This document shows, piece by piece, positions 10,230-20,885 of a DNA stretch of 50,438 nucleotides. A program made the position numbers and the translations under genes. The notes beneath the pieces are model-generated. The model had not been told where the DNA came from and made no database searches. It saw only the letters and a program-made list of their open reading frames with translations. This DNA comes from Gyrodactylus bullatarudis (lineage: Eukaryota > Platyhelminthes > Monogenea > Gyrodactylidea > Gyrodactylidae). Position 1 is the first letter of the stretch. Every line of letters begins with the position of its first letter. The stretch is taken from the NCBI GenBank assembly GCA_012064415.1, contig SSNU01000086.1, positions 12,094-62,531 on the forward strand, written 5' to 3'.

Positions 10230-12190
10230 TCACACTAGTGCAATAGGCAGGGGGGAGGTTTGATCCATTGCTCTCGGCTTTTTGGTTACTTTTGTCTTTT
10301 TAGAAAACCGGCTGATGATTTGATTATCAACTGCTGTTGACTTCTCGTTAGTTTCACATTTTGCCAACTCTGTAATTGTTGCTGGGGCTGTAGATTGAAC
10401 TGGTGTTTGGTGATTATTAGCTGTTGCTAACGGTCTCATTGATTTCAATATCATTGCCAGTTTCGATCTGTGTTGAAGATTGGGTGGGGTTGCCAGTATC
10501 TCGGTTGAGTATTTTCTACCGATTTTTGCAATCTGTTTGCTCTTGATATGGACATCCCGACCTCTGAATCCTAATTTCCTTGCCAATTCCTTCTGGAAAC
10601 ATAAATTTGGTTTGAGCTTCGTGATAAAATGACTCTCAGCACAACTCAAACTTGATTGTCTTGTTTTGCATGCATCATTAGGATTCACCTGGTATTGTAT
10701 TTTAAAGTTGGATGCATCTGCGGAGTGGCCTGTTTCCTGTAAATGGTGCTGAACCGCGCTGTTGTGCTTTGGTCTTAGATGTTCTCTCACCCTTTCACCA
10801 AGACATCGGGTTGTCTGTCCAACATATGAAAAACCACACGAACAGGTAAACTGATAAATATCTCCTTTTTTTTTCAACTTCGGGATTGGATCTTTGTTGC
10901 GACCATTGATCAGCTTCGATGTTCTTTGGATCAGTTTGAGCTTCCTTCCAGGAAATGTTCGTCGTGTGATGTTTGACAGTTTGTTATTCAGAATATTCTT
11001 GCTCGCATCTCCTTTGAATGGTAGTACTAAAACCAGGGGTTTTTCGTTTTCGTCATCTTCCTTTAGTTTCTCCTTGGGGTGCGAGTGCTTGTCGATGAAT
11101 TTTTCCGGGTATCCATTACACATCAAAAGAGCCTTCAGCTTTGATCTCTCCTCCTGTACAAATTCCGCGGACACCAACCGATCAATACTAAGATAAGCAT
11201 TGCTGACCACACTCTTTTTTGTTTCGACTGGGGAAAAACTCTGGTACGGCAAAAACTGTGTCGGGGTCATTGTTTTCCGATGGATTCTCGTGACTGCACT
11301 TGGGCCATCCCGTGAGATTTCAAGATCAAGAAAATTCAGTTTTCCATCAGACTCTCTTTCATTTGTGAACTTGACATTCGGATGGATTCAACATTTGGCT
11401 AGTTTCACTAACATCTGTGTCTTTGTCCATCAACAGGAATGTATCATCGAGGTATCTGACATATAATCGAGAACTTCTGATTATCGCCTGCATTGGCTCC
11501 TGTTCAAGGGATGCGAGAAACATGTCAGCAAGAAGTGGACCGATCGGACTCCCCATTGCGACTCCGTCAATCTGTCTGTAAAACTGTCCTCCAAATTTGA
11601 AATCAATGTTGATTACCGTCATATATTTGAGATCCTTTACTACTTGAGGCGGAATACTACACAATGAAGGATATTTAGTCATTTGATTCATTATAAACTC
11701 TACCGTCTCTTTGACAGGAACATTCGTGAATAAAGAGGTTACATCAAAGGAGATCATTTTGGTGTCTACAAAATTAGTGTCTCTGAACTTCGAAACAACA
11801 TCTCTTGAGTTGGATACTGAATGCTCGCAAATTTGATTCCTCAGGGGCAACAGTTTCGAGTTTAACCATTTGACGAGGAGATGTTGAGGACTGGCCGACA
11901 TGTCAAGGATTGGTCTGTACATCAATTCTGCTGATTCTTTGTGGACCTTCGGAAGCAAATATAGGCGACTTATTTCTCCATCACTTTTTCTCATCGAGCT
12001 TGCTTCGTCTACGTCGATTAATCCTCTTTGTTCTAATGACTCTATTTTTCTGTTTATCGCTTTGGTGAAGCCCTTCAATCGATTTTCTGATTCCACCGCA
12101 TCAACAAGGAGAAACCTTTTTCGATCTGCTAGGAGAAGTTTCCCTCTTGTTAGGTAGTCTGTTTTTTCAACTAGTGCAATCCCGGTTCTC
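10230..12190 (-). pseudogene. PLE-B reverse transcriptase with fused GIY-YIG endonuclease (one frameshift)
   Basis: The RT part (from 12,190) keeps the Penelope-type motifs: LYLLPKVHK, RPILDMSASPQ, SFDVTSLFTNVPV, DGVAMGSPIGPLLADMF and the catalytic YVRYLDDTFLL. A one-base frameshift near 11,390 shifts into the frame holding LNFLDLEIS, VLPFKGDASKN, DPIPKLKKKGDIYQF and the endonuclease start CSCGFSYVGQTTR...R...EHL. The tail after the endonuclease is hydrophilic and contains EKSTAVDNQIIS, a motif shared with PLE-C and PLE-D. Unlike them it does not end in a Q..I..FF-like motif, so its last codons may be altered. The enzyme would nick DNA and copy element RNA onto the nick. Apart from the frameshift it looks nearly intact, which suggests a fairly young copy. 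Confidence 0.85.
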
Positions 12191-12299
12191 TGAATCCTGG
12201 TAGGCCATTATAATTATATCATTAGCCGACTCTCTCATTTACAAATATTATAGTAAAACTTTATATTCAAAAAAAAACTGATATATCCTATGTACAAAT

Positions 12300-12425
12300 T
12301 ATGTATTCTATAAGAGGACCAATGAAAAATATGTAATAGAGCAGAAAACTTTATATATGACATGTAACAAGCTGATGAGTATCTTGTGAAAATCTTGGAC
12401 TTCCCTCTTTTTCAATCTCAGATTG
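12300..12425 (+). repeat. PLE-type promoter/ribozyme repeat with deleted ribozyme core
   Basis: It has CCAATG (12,319), TATATATGACATGTAACAAG (12,353-12,372), CTGATGA (12,372-12,378), then directly CTTGT (12,383). The stretch from 12,353 matches 12,753-12,840, which carries 19 more bases covering loop II, GAAA and stem III. Both stem I strands remain, so only the catalytic interior is lost. Confidence 0.7.
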
Positions 12426-12577
12426 AGTTTTTTATCGAAAACATTTTACCGAAGCTGATATTTGCAATAAAATTTCATTTTTAATCATTTCAATCCTATT
12501 ACACATATCCAGCCGAATTACTCTTGTTGAATAGGTGTGAAAAAACTTTATATGGCTTATAGATATGTGTGAATAAA

Positions 12578-12645
12578 ATTTGAAATGAAATAAGCTTTAT
12601 TGAACAATTTATAAGTTCTGCTTTACATTCATCATTTTCATATAA
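12578..12645 (-). repeat. tail-only non-LTR 3' fragment
   Basis: The minus strand carries AGAACTTATAAATTGTTCAA, then TAAAGC and TTTCATTTCA, matching the other tail-only copies. It lies between the two related ribozyme repeats at 12,300 and 12,750. Confidence 0.55.
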
Positions 12646-12759
12646 AAATAGTTATCATGTACAAAAATAATAATAATAAGTTAAAGGAAAATAGAAAAAA
12701 AGAAGAAAAATATTTTTATGTGTGTACAATAATAAATAAATTTTTTTGACTTCATATAT

Positions 12760-12807
12760 GACATGTAACAAGCTGATGAGTATGTCTGAAATAGAGCTCA
12801 TTCTTGT
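12760..12807 (+). ncRNA. type I hammerhead ribozyme, PLE-F type
   Basis: GACAT (12,760-12,764), stem I ACAAG (12,768-12,772), core CTGATGA (12,773-12,779), loop II GTATGTCT, GAAA (12,788-12,791), stem III around GAGCTC, stem I partner CTTGT (12,803-12,807). Loop II ATGTC is complementary to the upstream GACAT, whereas PLE-F has GGCAT and ATGCC: a two-sided change. An ATATATGA TATA-like box lies just before it. Confidence 0.75.
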
Positions 12808-13055
12808 GAAAATCTTTGACTTCCCTCTTTTTCAATATGTTATCATTCGCTCAGCTAAAAGACCTGATTTGTAATCATTTTGAAGAATCTGAGATTATTC
12901 TGTATTGTAATACACTTTAAATACCAAATTTTGTAGAGATAATAATTTAAATGCAGCGGTTTTAATGGTGTCAACTGCAAAGGTTAAAGTTACGATCAGT
13001 TCCGCCCATCTTAAATACATTATCACTCAAATTTAATCACTGTGACTTCAAAATA

Positions 13056-13522
13056 CAGATGAGAACCGTATTTGTGGAGTATTAAAAAACTATACCTCCT
13101 TTCCTTTGTTTACATTTATGTATATTCACAGTTTTTCAACTTTTCGAAATTTTCAGACAAAATATTATACCAAGACCCTGATAGACCTACTTCAAAGCAC
13201 CCGGCTTGTTGTCGTTGCACACTTTGCAATAAATTTCTATTCAGTGTATTAGATACTAGTTCGGCTGAAGGTACTTAAGGGGATGTGCCTACCGCAGAAA
13301 CCCAGGATGACTCGTCTTGCTTCTGGATTCTATGATTTAAAGAAAAACTATATTTTGAACATCTATGATTTCTTTGTACATATTTATCTTATTTATATCA
13401 ATTTACTTAATATAATTTTGCAATTAAAAAAATATTATTTATTGAAAAACTGTGAATATACACAAATGTACACAAATGAATGGAGGTATAGTTTAATACT
13501 CCACAAATACGGTTCTCACCTG
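13056..13522. mobile_element. 467 bp inverted-repeat element flanked by TA
   Basis: TIRs of about 85 bp: the left starts CAGATGAGAACCGTATTTG and the right, reversed, CAGGTGAGAACCGTATTTG. Both are flanked by TA (13,054-13,055 and 13,523-13,524). The middle holds a short plus-strand frame ending at 13,278 with HPACCRCTLCNKF, a Cys-rich patch of unknown origin. The CAG start and TA target fit pogo/Tigger-mobilised non-autonomous elements (inference). Confidence 0.75.
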
Positions 13523-13544
13523 TATTAAACACATGCATAAATTA

Positions 13545-13759
13545 CAGGTAAAAGCTCCGATTCATTAACATATTTCTTTTTAAGTGGAATTGTGCCTCGT
13601 TTTATACCCTTTTGGCCCCATGATTGTACACCACAATACATTCAAGTACATTGGTTTATTCACTAATTTTTCAACTAATTACAATTTACATTCACAGAGC
13701 CAGTATTAAAGATTTCAGAATGCAAAAAAAATAGGTTAATGAATCGGAGCTTTTACCTG
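13545..13759. mobile_element. 215 bp MITE with CAGGTAAAAGCTCCGATTCA ends
   Basis: Left end CAGGTAAAAGCTCCGATTCA (13,545-13,564); right end is its exact reverse complement (13,740-13,759). TA flanks lie at 13,543-13,544 and 13,760-13,761. No ORF. A GGGTATAAAACG sequence reads outward through the left end. The same terminal word recurs alone at 4,356, 17,285 and 49,505. Confidence 0.85.
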
Positions 13760-14107
13760 TATTATGATTGACTCACTTCTTAACATTTTTGATCCATATT
13801 TTCAGTTGTCATGAAGCATTTGCCCTGTTCATCAACACCACCAAAAACCATTCGTCTTCGTTGACTAGAGAATATCATCGGTATTGTAATGCACTTTCAA
13901 ATTTTGTAGAGATAATTTAAAGGCAGCGGTTTCAATGGTGTCAACTGCAAATATCTCTGAAGTTAGGAAAGCTATTTCCAGTATCAAGAATTATAAAAGT
14001 TTATTTTGAACTAGGAATTGTAATTTTGAAAAATAAATTCAAATGTCGTATTTTTATTGAATTTAAATACAAATCAGAGTGTTAAATGCTTTGGGTTTCC
14101 TTGAAGC

Positions 14108-16796
14108 TAGACCTGTCCATACCGACTTTCGATATTCGATATTTATCGATACGACGATATATCGAGCCATATCGAAAGTCAATATTCATTCGGTACATAT
14201 ATCGAATCTATACCGAGTCCTATCAATATACCGATATCATTATTGAGTTTCTTCAATGTCATCTCGATATTTGGGGCAGAGAAATAATCCCCCCCTTTAG
14301 TACAATTTTTCATTCGTCTGTACAATGTACAGTGTACATTGTTCTACTCTTGGATTTTTCAATATCTCGACACTAAATTTTGAGGCTCAAATTTATATCT
14401 ATTGTCCAATCCTCATAATTTTCAAGTATAAAAAGTGTATTGCAATTTGCAAAGATATTAAATTCAAAAAATATTTATTCGTTTAATATTACATATTATA
14501 TCATATTTTGGGGCAAATCGGTTATTTTAAGCTTGCAAAATAATATTTTCTCAACCGTGGTAGAGTCCAGGGATTCTCTGTACCATGGAATTGTTCGTCT
14601 TGCTACACTGAACACTCTTTCGGATGCAACACTGGTAGGGTTTATCCCGTAAATACTTCTTGCAATACCAGCGTGCTGTGGAAAATCCAACTGCCTGGCT
14701 TTCCAAAATTCTAAAACCTCATCCCCAGATGGCTGAGCATAACGTTCGTAATTAGTTATTTCGACCTGAATACTGTCTGGAGCGGCAATAACTTTTCTTC
14801 TTTTAGATTTTGACTCAAGTTCTTCTTCATCTCTTTCTAGAATGTCAAATATACTAGCGTTATTCATCGATTTTTGAGAGGAGAGGATGCATCAGGACTG
14901 GAATCACTATAAATTTCTTGAGTATTTAACTTCTTTAAGCTTTTGATAAAGTCTCTAGATGTATCATTGATAAACCTTCTTTTGAACAATGGATCAAGGA
15001 AACTTGCTGCGTTGAAGATGAACTCTGTAGAAAATTTTCTATTAAGATGAAACTTGAATTTTTCACAGAAGGATCTGAAGAATGTATTGGCATTTAACTT
15101 CTGCTCATCAATACCTTTCTTCAATAAGCAGATTAATTTATTCACCTGATTTATGGTTGTGCTGCTATCAGATGAAAACTTCGTGATGAGCTTGTTGATA
15201 GAATTGATATTTGTTGAAATTAGGTTTAGATTCTCGAAGTCCTCTTCAGTTATAGGGGGTCGCTCGATTTCTACAAGAAATAATCAGAAGTTATAAAAAT
15301 TTCATTATTGAAAACTTGCCTAATATTCCATCTTTGAGCTCAATCATTTTCATTACTGTTCCAGCGTGTTGGAGAAAAGGATGGTACTGCGCCGTTAATT
15401 GTGATAAATTCTTCCAATTCATCTCTAAAATTCTTATTGTTACGTAGTTTGGCTGCATAATACGAAACTTTTTAAATAAGTGGCTTGATATCAGCTTCAT
15501 CAAAAGTTGACTGAAGAACAACATTAAGCCTATGAGCCACACAGTTCAAATTTTTGTCCTCAAAAATATCAAAAACTTTTGAATCTTTGATTGCTTTAAC
15601 CATAGAGCTTCCTTGGTCTGTAACACAGATCTTGTATCTTAATTGGGTAAGGGCAGAATATTCCCCCATAATTTCATCGACATGTAGGTTGATATTTTCT
15701 GCAGTTTCAGAGCCATTCAAAAGTTTCAGTGAGAGTAAAAAGTTCTTCTTCTCGAAATTCTTATTAACATAATGTACAGTTAATGAGAGATACTTTTCTC
15801 TCTTGTGTGACGAAGAGTCCATGGTGAATGAGGCCAACTGTACATTAGACAAATCGTCGGCAAGTAATAGGTTCTTGATGTGAATTATTAAAATATCTTA
15901 CTAGCTTTTCTTTCATAAAATAATAATAAACGCCCAGTCTTCTGGCACACGTTTGTCTACTTCTATAATGTAGATTGGGATTTAAGTATTCAACATATTC
16001 AAGAAAATTTGGATCATCCACCATCGAGAAGGATGAGTTACAGGCGAGAACCATTTTTAGTTGAAGAAAGTCAGCCTTTATTTGGGTAGGAGCCTTAACT
16101 TTGACTTTCAAAACATGTTTGGTTGATGTGAAGGACTTGTTTGACTTCGCCAACTTTTTCTCGTCTATGATAGCTCGGCATAAATCATGCTCTTTCCTAT
16201 GATTGTTTTTCAGATGAGAGAGCTTATTCGTTGTGTTAGAATTTACTGCCTTTATAACAGTATTACATTCTCCGATAGTGCATAAATAGTGATCAGGAAC
16301 TAAAGTTGATTATTCTCTAAATCTTAGCTCCATTTACTTCAATAAAATAAGCATTTGCTGGACTCTCGTATTTTCCATCAGACGAATTAGATATGTTTAG
16401 AGAAGACATGTTGAAGTTTGAATAAAAGTGAGCATTCACCAAGTAACATGAAAAAGAGAAATTTTAAACTCTATTCTTATTGGTTGTTGTAATCACATGC
16501 TGATGCCCAGGGTCAGGAACCCTTGTCAATTTCAAATATAGAATTGTATATACAATAAAAGGGTGGATTACGAACACACATTCGGTATCACAATGGATGA
16601 CTCATCGACATAAAATTTAGATAGGAATAAAATTCATGAATTTCTCTATTTTCTACCCCTTTTTTCTCGATACTTTTCGATATATTATCGAGATTTGTCG
16701 ATATTCCACACTTGAATATACCGAATCTATATTGACACTCGATATTTATCGATATTATTGGCACCATATCGTATCGATTACGGATGGACAGGTCTA
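14108..16796 (-). mobile_element. complete hAT DNA transposon with 8 bp target duplication
   Basis: The TIR TAGACCTGTCCAT at 14,108 is matched by its reverse complement ending at 16,796. The flanking 8 bp CTTGAAGC is present at 14,100-14,107 and again at 16,797-16,804, an exact target-site duplication of hAT size. Both subterminal regions are packed with TATCGATA / CGATAT words (14,125-14,260 and 16,670-16,785). The 2,689 bp element contains one minus-strand transposase pseudogene. Confidence 0.93.
14499..16409 (-). pseudogene. hAT transposase (BED finger, RNase H-like core, hATC dimerisation domain), frameshifted
   Basis: A start codon at 16,409 begins MSSLNISNSSDG. A frameshift is followed by a BED-type zinc finger (YLCTIGECN...KLSHLKNNHRKEH, about 16,290-16,185). 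The next parts are SFTMDSSSHKRE with the first catalytic Asp (about 15,820), ICVTDQGSSMVKAI with the second (about 15,620), and NCVAHRLN (about 15,555). The last frame (14,867-14,496) holds the C-terminal hAT dimerisation block NPTSVASERVFSVARR. At least three frame changes separate these pieces, so no full protein can be made unless some breaks are introns. Length and order match ZBED-type hAT transposases. It would excise and insert the element through its TIRs. Confidence 0.85.
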
Positions 16797-16804
16797 CTTG
16801 AAGC

Positions 16805-17282
16805 GATTTTCGGTTACTCGAATTTCATTAGTCAGACACTTTGTGACTCCTGATTGGTCAGAAGTTGCAGGCATTTTTGGAAAAAATAAGCATGCGATTA
16901 CTTTTTTAAAAATGTTGGTTAAACAACTGGTTACTTTCCCTGTATTTGAATTCTCAGACCTGCTATTAACACCATCTTTATGCGCTTTTTGGGATTCACC
17001 ATTTTTAATATATTGCACTTAAAGAATATATTTTGAGATTAATTCTTAAAACCATCAAAAAATATTTTTTGAAATTAACCTCTGAATCAATAACTTTTTA
17101 TTATGAAAAACTTTTAGACGCATTTAGATTCCAAAAAGCTTCATTGCAATCGTAATCCATATCACTAAGGGGAGTTTAGAAAAAAATCAATCCATATTTA
17201 TGCGAATAATATTTTTTATCAAATAAAAACGTTATTTGAGCTTAAGTGATTTTTGCATTTTGTACAAACTCGAACTCAAATA
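16805..17282. other. no recognisable gene
   Basis: Sequence outside the hAT right target duplication. The overlapping frames at 16,794-17,018 show no family motif. Confidence 0.35.
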
Positions 17283-17284
17283 CA

Positions 17285-17345
17285 GGTAAAAGCTCTAGTT
17301 AACCATTTTTTTCAAGAGTGAATTAATACGATGTTTTATACCTCT
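17285..17345. mobile_element. solitary transposon end (CAGGTAAAAGCTC family)
   Basis: TA at 17,283-17,284 is followed by CAGGTAAAAGCTCTAG. About 45 bp inward is an outward-facing GGTATAAAAC (plus strand GTTTTATACC). No matching right end was found downstream, so the element is truncated or joined to the neighbouring inverted-repeat element. Confidence 0.5.
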
Positions 17346-17359
17346 CTGCCCAAAAGGGT

Positions 17360-19075
17360 AGAACTGTAATGAAGCAATATGATTGGTCCATGTTAAGTCG
17401 AATTTGATTGGCTGTTGTATACTTACACACAATTCTTCTCTTTCCCGTAGATGAATCCTATGCTAAGGATGGATATTCAATGAAATTACTGTATTTGAAT
17501 TTTGAATAATCAAATTTAAACTATAGATCAACTAGATTTTAGTTAGAATAAAACCGTTTTTATACATTAAAATTATTTTATAGAATTAGAAGCTCATTGG
17601 ATGAAAAATAACTTTTCATAAAATTTGTTTTTGAAATTAATTTCCTTTATTTTTTAATTTCTAATAGTTGATTTGGTTATCAACTACATAGAATTAAAAT
17701 TTAATTAAGATTTTCATCAAAAAGCTGAGACATTCATAAGTGAAAGAATTTTATTTTGTTTGTTTGTAAAAATTGTTTCCTGTCAAAAAAGGACTTTACT
17801 ATGCTAGCGACCTTTTTTGTTATTTTAAGAAAACGCACATAAACATAAGATTTTCAATCGTGAAAACGGGGGTCTGTGAGGATTTAGTTTAGCATGGTGT
17901 GTATTCACACTCATCGATAAAACATGGGGAAGTAAGAATGATAATGAGCAATCTGCCTATGTATTACACTAAAGGCTTTCAATGAGAAAAGCATTAACAG
18001 TTGAAAATTAATGAATAGATGAAAATTAAAAAAATTATTTTATTGTAAAAATTGTATCCAATTGTATTATAAAATTGGAATAAAAACTGATGAGCTATTC
18101 ATCGAAGTCATAAATATCCTGTACATTTCTTGGATTATCTTTGATGAATTTTAGTTCTCTGACAAGAAGCAAAGAGCACATGAGTCCATTACTAGCTAAG
18201 TGGTTCTCTAATAGTGTGAGTCTGGACTGTGTAGCTTGTATTAAAATGTTTCTGTCCTGGATAGTTTCTTCAATCAGTTCAGAAGTTTCCCAACATTTTA
18301 TTATTGTTTCTTCAGGAAATAGTTCCTCATTCATCCAAGCCGATCTATTAGCATCCCTTTCATATTTGATTTTCCTTAATAGATCCGGTCTTCTTGCAAG
18401 AGCACGCGGTCTATCAGCTTTCCCTATCCCCGACAGTTTTCTCTTCTGACCAACGGGTCAGGATATTTTATTCAGATAAGAATTTTCTGGTCCAAAATTT
18501 TACGCTGATCACAAATCTGATCTTAAAATAGTGCTAAAGCACCCACGAGCTAAGATATTGGTCAAAACACAAATTTGCACAAATTTTCAGACTATCACTT
18601 CAATAATTCTATTTTTTTCCGGTAATGAACCTTATAATTATGAATGAATAAATTGAAATGTTTGAACAAGGTAGGAAAATAGAAAGATTCTTATTACTAT
18701 CCAATTATATTTTTTAATTGAGGTTCCTCATTTCGATACTTATAATTAAAGGTTTTTTTCATATTGAAGGCAATTTATTTCAATAAATTCAATCTGATAA
18801 AAGTTGCAATTGTAATTATAGTGTGAAAATCCCTAGTCAAGCGTTATATAGATAAAAATTAATTATTCCCACATGCATGATTCATTTCGTCAAAACTGTT
18901 AATGTTTTTCTCATTGAAAGCCTTTAGTGTAATACATAGGCAGATTGCTCATTATCATTCTTACTTCCCCATGTTTTATCAATGAGTGTGAATACAAGAA
19001 TTTTGTGTAAGTATACAACAGCCAATCAAATTCGACTTAACATGTGGACCAATCATATTGCTTCATTACATATTC
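17360..19075. mobile_element. inverted-repeat element with a ~440 bp insertion in its left arm and one unknown ORF
   Basis: Right arm 18,890-19,075 is the reverse complement of two separated left blocks: 17,360-17,445 (GGTCCATGTTAAGTCGAATT) and 17,889-18,005 (CACTCAT...ATAAAACATGGGGAAGTA). The left arm is therefore split by about 440 bp (17,446-17,888) that is absent on the right. Rejoined, the arms are about 190 bp. The unit between them is 18,006-18,889. Confidence 0.7.
18095..18450 (-). CDS. unassigned protein inside an inverted-repeat element
   Basis: The open frame runs without stops from about 18,450 to the stop at 18,095, about 117 codons. The N-terminal part is basic and Arg/Lys-rich (KADRPRALARRPDLLRKIKY), the middle acidic (MNEELFPEETIIKCWETSEL), the C-terminus ends QDIYDFDE. 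A Met lies at 18,334, but the frame continues upstream of it, so the protein may start earlier or be a 3' exon. I do not recognise the family. Because it sits between inverted-repeat arms it may be part of a transposase or an accessory protein, but no catalytic motif is visible. It may also be a captured host fragment. Confidence 0.4.
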
Positions 19076-19082
19076 TTCATGC

Positions 19083-20045
19083 AGTCAATTTCACACATCA
19101 CTCGCGTTAAGTAAAAGTGTGACGGCAAGGTCTTATTTACCTCTCTGCCCGAAAAATATTAGTTTGTGTGAAAAGTTCTCGGAAAATTTTTCAACTTTAG
19201 ATTTTGAATTTGTTCTTAAAGCAATAAATATAAACTATACACGAAAAGATTCAGCGAAATCTGTAGAATTTGTTTATATCTGCTAATCAATTGAGTTTTC
19301 AAATAATCTTGATAAAGACATGAATTTTACTGACTCACAAATTCGGTCCATTATTTACTTCAACTATAGCATTGGTCATACGGCGTCAGAAGCTTTCAAA
19401 TTAATGGAAAGAGGTCTTGGTAGAGTCGTTTCAATGTCTACAGTGCAAAAATGGTATGGTTGATTCAAAAATGGAAAAACGAGTTTTGAAGATGAACCAA
19501 GAGAAGTCCGACCTTCAACCATCCCAAGACAGGCAATTGTTGAGAAGGTCGAAGAGAAATTGAATAATAATAACCAATGAGAGTAAAGTATGGATTGGCC
19601 AATTATATTCATGTAATTATTTATTTTTCATATTTTATTCTCACGCTGAACTCGAAATAAACATATAACAAAATTCGAGCATCTAATCAGAAATTCAAAC
19701 ATCATTGAAAAGAGAATTATTTTTCTTTTTCTTAGGAGCCAAAAATAAGTTCTCAACAATTCTTTATAACAAAGATACTTTACTTTCTATACCTTGATTA
19801 CTACAGCAAATTAAATACCACCATCCGAAAAAGCATGCGATAGTTAGTAGTTAGTATTCTGGTTCTTCCATGTATCAAGCTCAAAAGAAACTAGACTAAA
19901 TAAGATTGCATTCAAATTTCTAAATTATGCATGAATATAATTGGCCTATCCATATTTCACTCTCATTGGTTATTATTTTTTGGGCAGAGAGGTATATAAG
20001 ACCTTGCCGTCACACTTTTTACATAACGCTAGTCATCATGTGTGA
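19083..20045. mobile_element. inverted-repeat element with interrupted left arm
   Basis: Right arm 19,923-20,045 is matched on the left by 19,083-19,150 (GTGTGACGGCAAGGTCTTA) and 19,565-19,618 (ACCAATGAGAG...GGATTGGCCAATTATATTCA). The left arm is thus split by about 415 bp holding a mariner fragment. The arms carry CCAAT and a TATATAAG box pointing outward. Exact outer ends and target duplication were not resolved. Confidence 0.65.
19320..19562 (+). pseudogene. mariner transposase N-terminal (HTH) fragment
   Basis: The frame begins MNFTDSQIRSIIYFNYSIGH and continues TASEAFKLMERG, then VSMSTVQKWYG-stop-FKNGKTSFEDEPREVRPSTI. This is the paired-type HTH region of mariner transposases (pattern SxxTVQRWFxxFKxGxxSLEDEPRxGRP). 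An in-frame TGA stands where an aromatic or charged residue is expected before FKNG. The catalytic domain is missing: similarity ends exactly where the inverted-repeat arm resumes at 19,565, so this fragment is the insertion in that arm or the arm's own truncated gene. Confidence 0.75.
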
Positions 20046-20100
20046 AATTGACCGTGGATAGTTTATATACTAAAATTCTTATATTTACTTTCTTTATCAG

Positions 20101-20398
20101 ACGGTGTCGCTTATTGCTCAAATATTCCCCTACTTATGAAAACTATCGGCGTCAATTACGAAGATTCTAATTGGTGGCGTAATTGATAAGTTCAAGGATT
20201 TTTTGAAAGTTTTCATATGTCTCCTTCATTCTTCTGGCCTAATCAATTAGTACAGACTTAAGACTATTTTCGTTGTCAAGAAGAACGCATTTGAGGCTCT
20301 ATTTTCAGCCATCTATAAAAGTCTCCTAATAGAATATTCGTGATTAACCCAGATAGTTTTCATAAGTAGGGGAATATTTGAGCAATAAGCGACACCGT
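20101..20398. mobile_element. 298 bp MITE with perfect 47 bp inverted repeats
   Basis: 20,101-20,147 and 20,352-20,398 are exact reverse complements over 47 bp, beginning ACGGTGTCGCTTATTGCTCA. The centre is about 204 bp without ORF. The near-repeat TTATCA/TGATAA just outside extends the symmetry with one extra base on the left. Superfamily unassigned. Confidence 0.9.
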
Positions 20399-20744
20399 TG
20401 ATAACGAAAATAAATTCTCGTAAAATTTCTCTCGTTTTAAAACTAATTTATGTTTTACATCATTGACTAAACATTGACTATCGTTCAAAAGTCGGCCGAT
20501 TCTGTAAGCATTATTTTAGGAATTTCTAGTAAAACTGCCTCAAAAACATATTTGTTGAAGGATTTCTCTCTAGATTAATAATTTGAATCCTCTTAGAATT
20601 CTTCATTCAATAAAACTTCTGATTCTTCTTAAAGAGGTAATTTTGAAACAATAATTTAATAAATTTAATTGCTAATGAGACTTCGGGATATTTATGCTTT
20701 GGAGAAACTAATGCAGGAGATAAAATAGTTCCGCCAGAGTAACA

Positions 20745-20885
20745 GTTCTCATGATCGGCTGGTAAGGTGAGTATGCCTGAAATAAAGCGCTTATTCCTCA
20801 CACTTTCGGCATCCTTTTACTTATTAGGCTCTCAACGTTTGCTCTCAACTAACCAATGATATTAGGAATCAGTTACAAACAAGAA
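20745..20885 (+). repeat. solo PLE-F-type terminal repeat, ribozyme core lost
   Basis: From GTATGCCTGAAATAAAGCGC (20,771) to AACCAATGATATTAGGAATC it matches 25,792-25,895 (PLE-F 3' end) almost base for base. The upstream part has GGTAAGGTGAG instead of the CTGANGA core, so the hammerhead is dead. Confidence 0.7.

Larger units (their letters stand above)
10072..12200 (-). mobile_element. Penelope-like element PLE-B (5'-truncated, ribozyme at its 3' end)
   Basis: Minus-strand element: RT region (12,190-11,359), GIY-YIG region (to 10,230), then CCAAT, TATTTAAAT and a hammerhead (10,121-10,168). The 3' limit is set at the GGTTCTAAACTCAT word shared with 7,537 and 27,450. The 5' limit is where similarity to the start of other PLE ORFs is lost, near 12,200. 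No target duplication was detected. Confidence 0.7.
12900..13960. repeat. ~80 bp direct repeat bracketing two inverted-repeat elements
   Basis: 12,903-12,981 and 13,878-13,960 share words in the same orientation (TATTGTAATRCACTTT, AAATTTTGTAGAGATAAT, CAATGGTGTCAACTGCAAA-like). Between them lie the elements at 13,056 and 13,545. This may be an older duplication or the ends of a larger unit. Confidence 0.5.

Noticed and set aside
10894..12157. Plus-strand ORFs opposite PLE-B
   Set aside because: Antisense shadows of the RT/endonuclease frames; no independent motifs. The same holds for 39,424-40,107, 41,262-41,462, 45,637-46,547 and 47,473-48,820.
13873..13960. Direct repeats as LTRs of an LTR element
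   Set aside because: No TG...CA ends, no primer-binding site, and only inverted-repeat elements lie between.
18087..18100. CTGATGA core resembling a hammerhead
   Set aside because: It lies at the stop end of a minus-strand ORF, is followed by GAAG rather than GAAA with a stem, and has no stem I partner.
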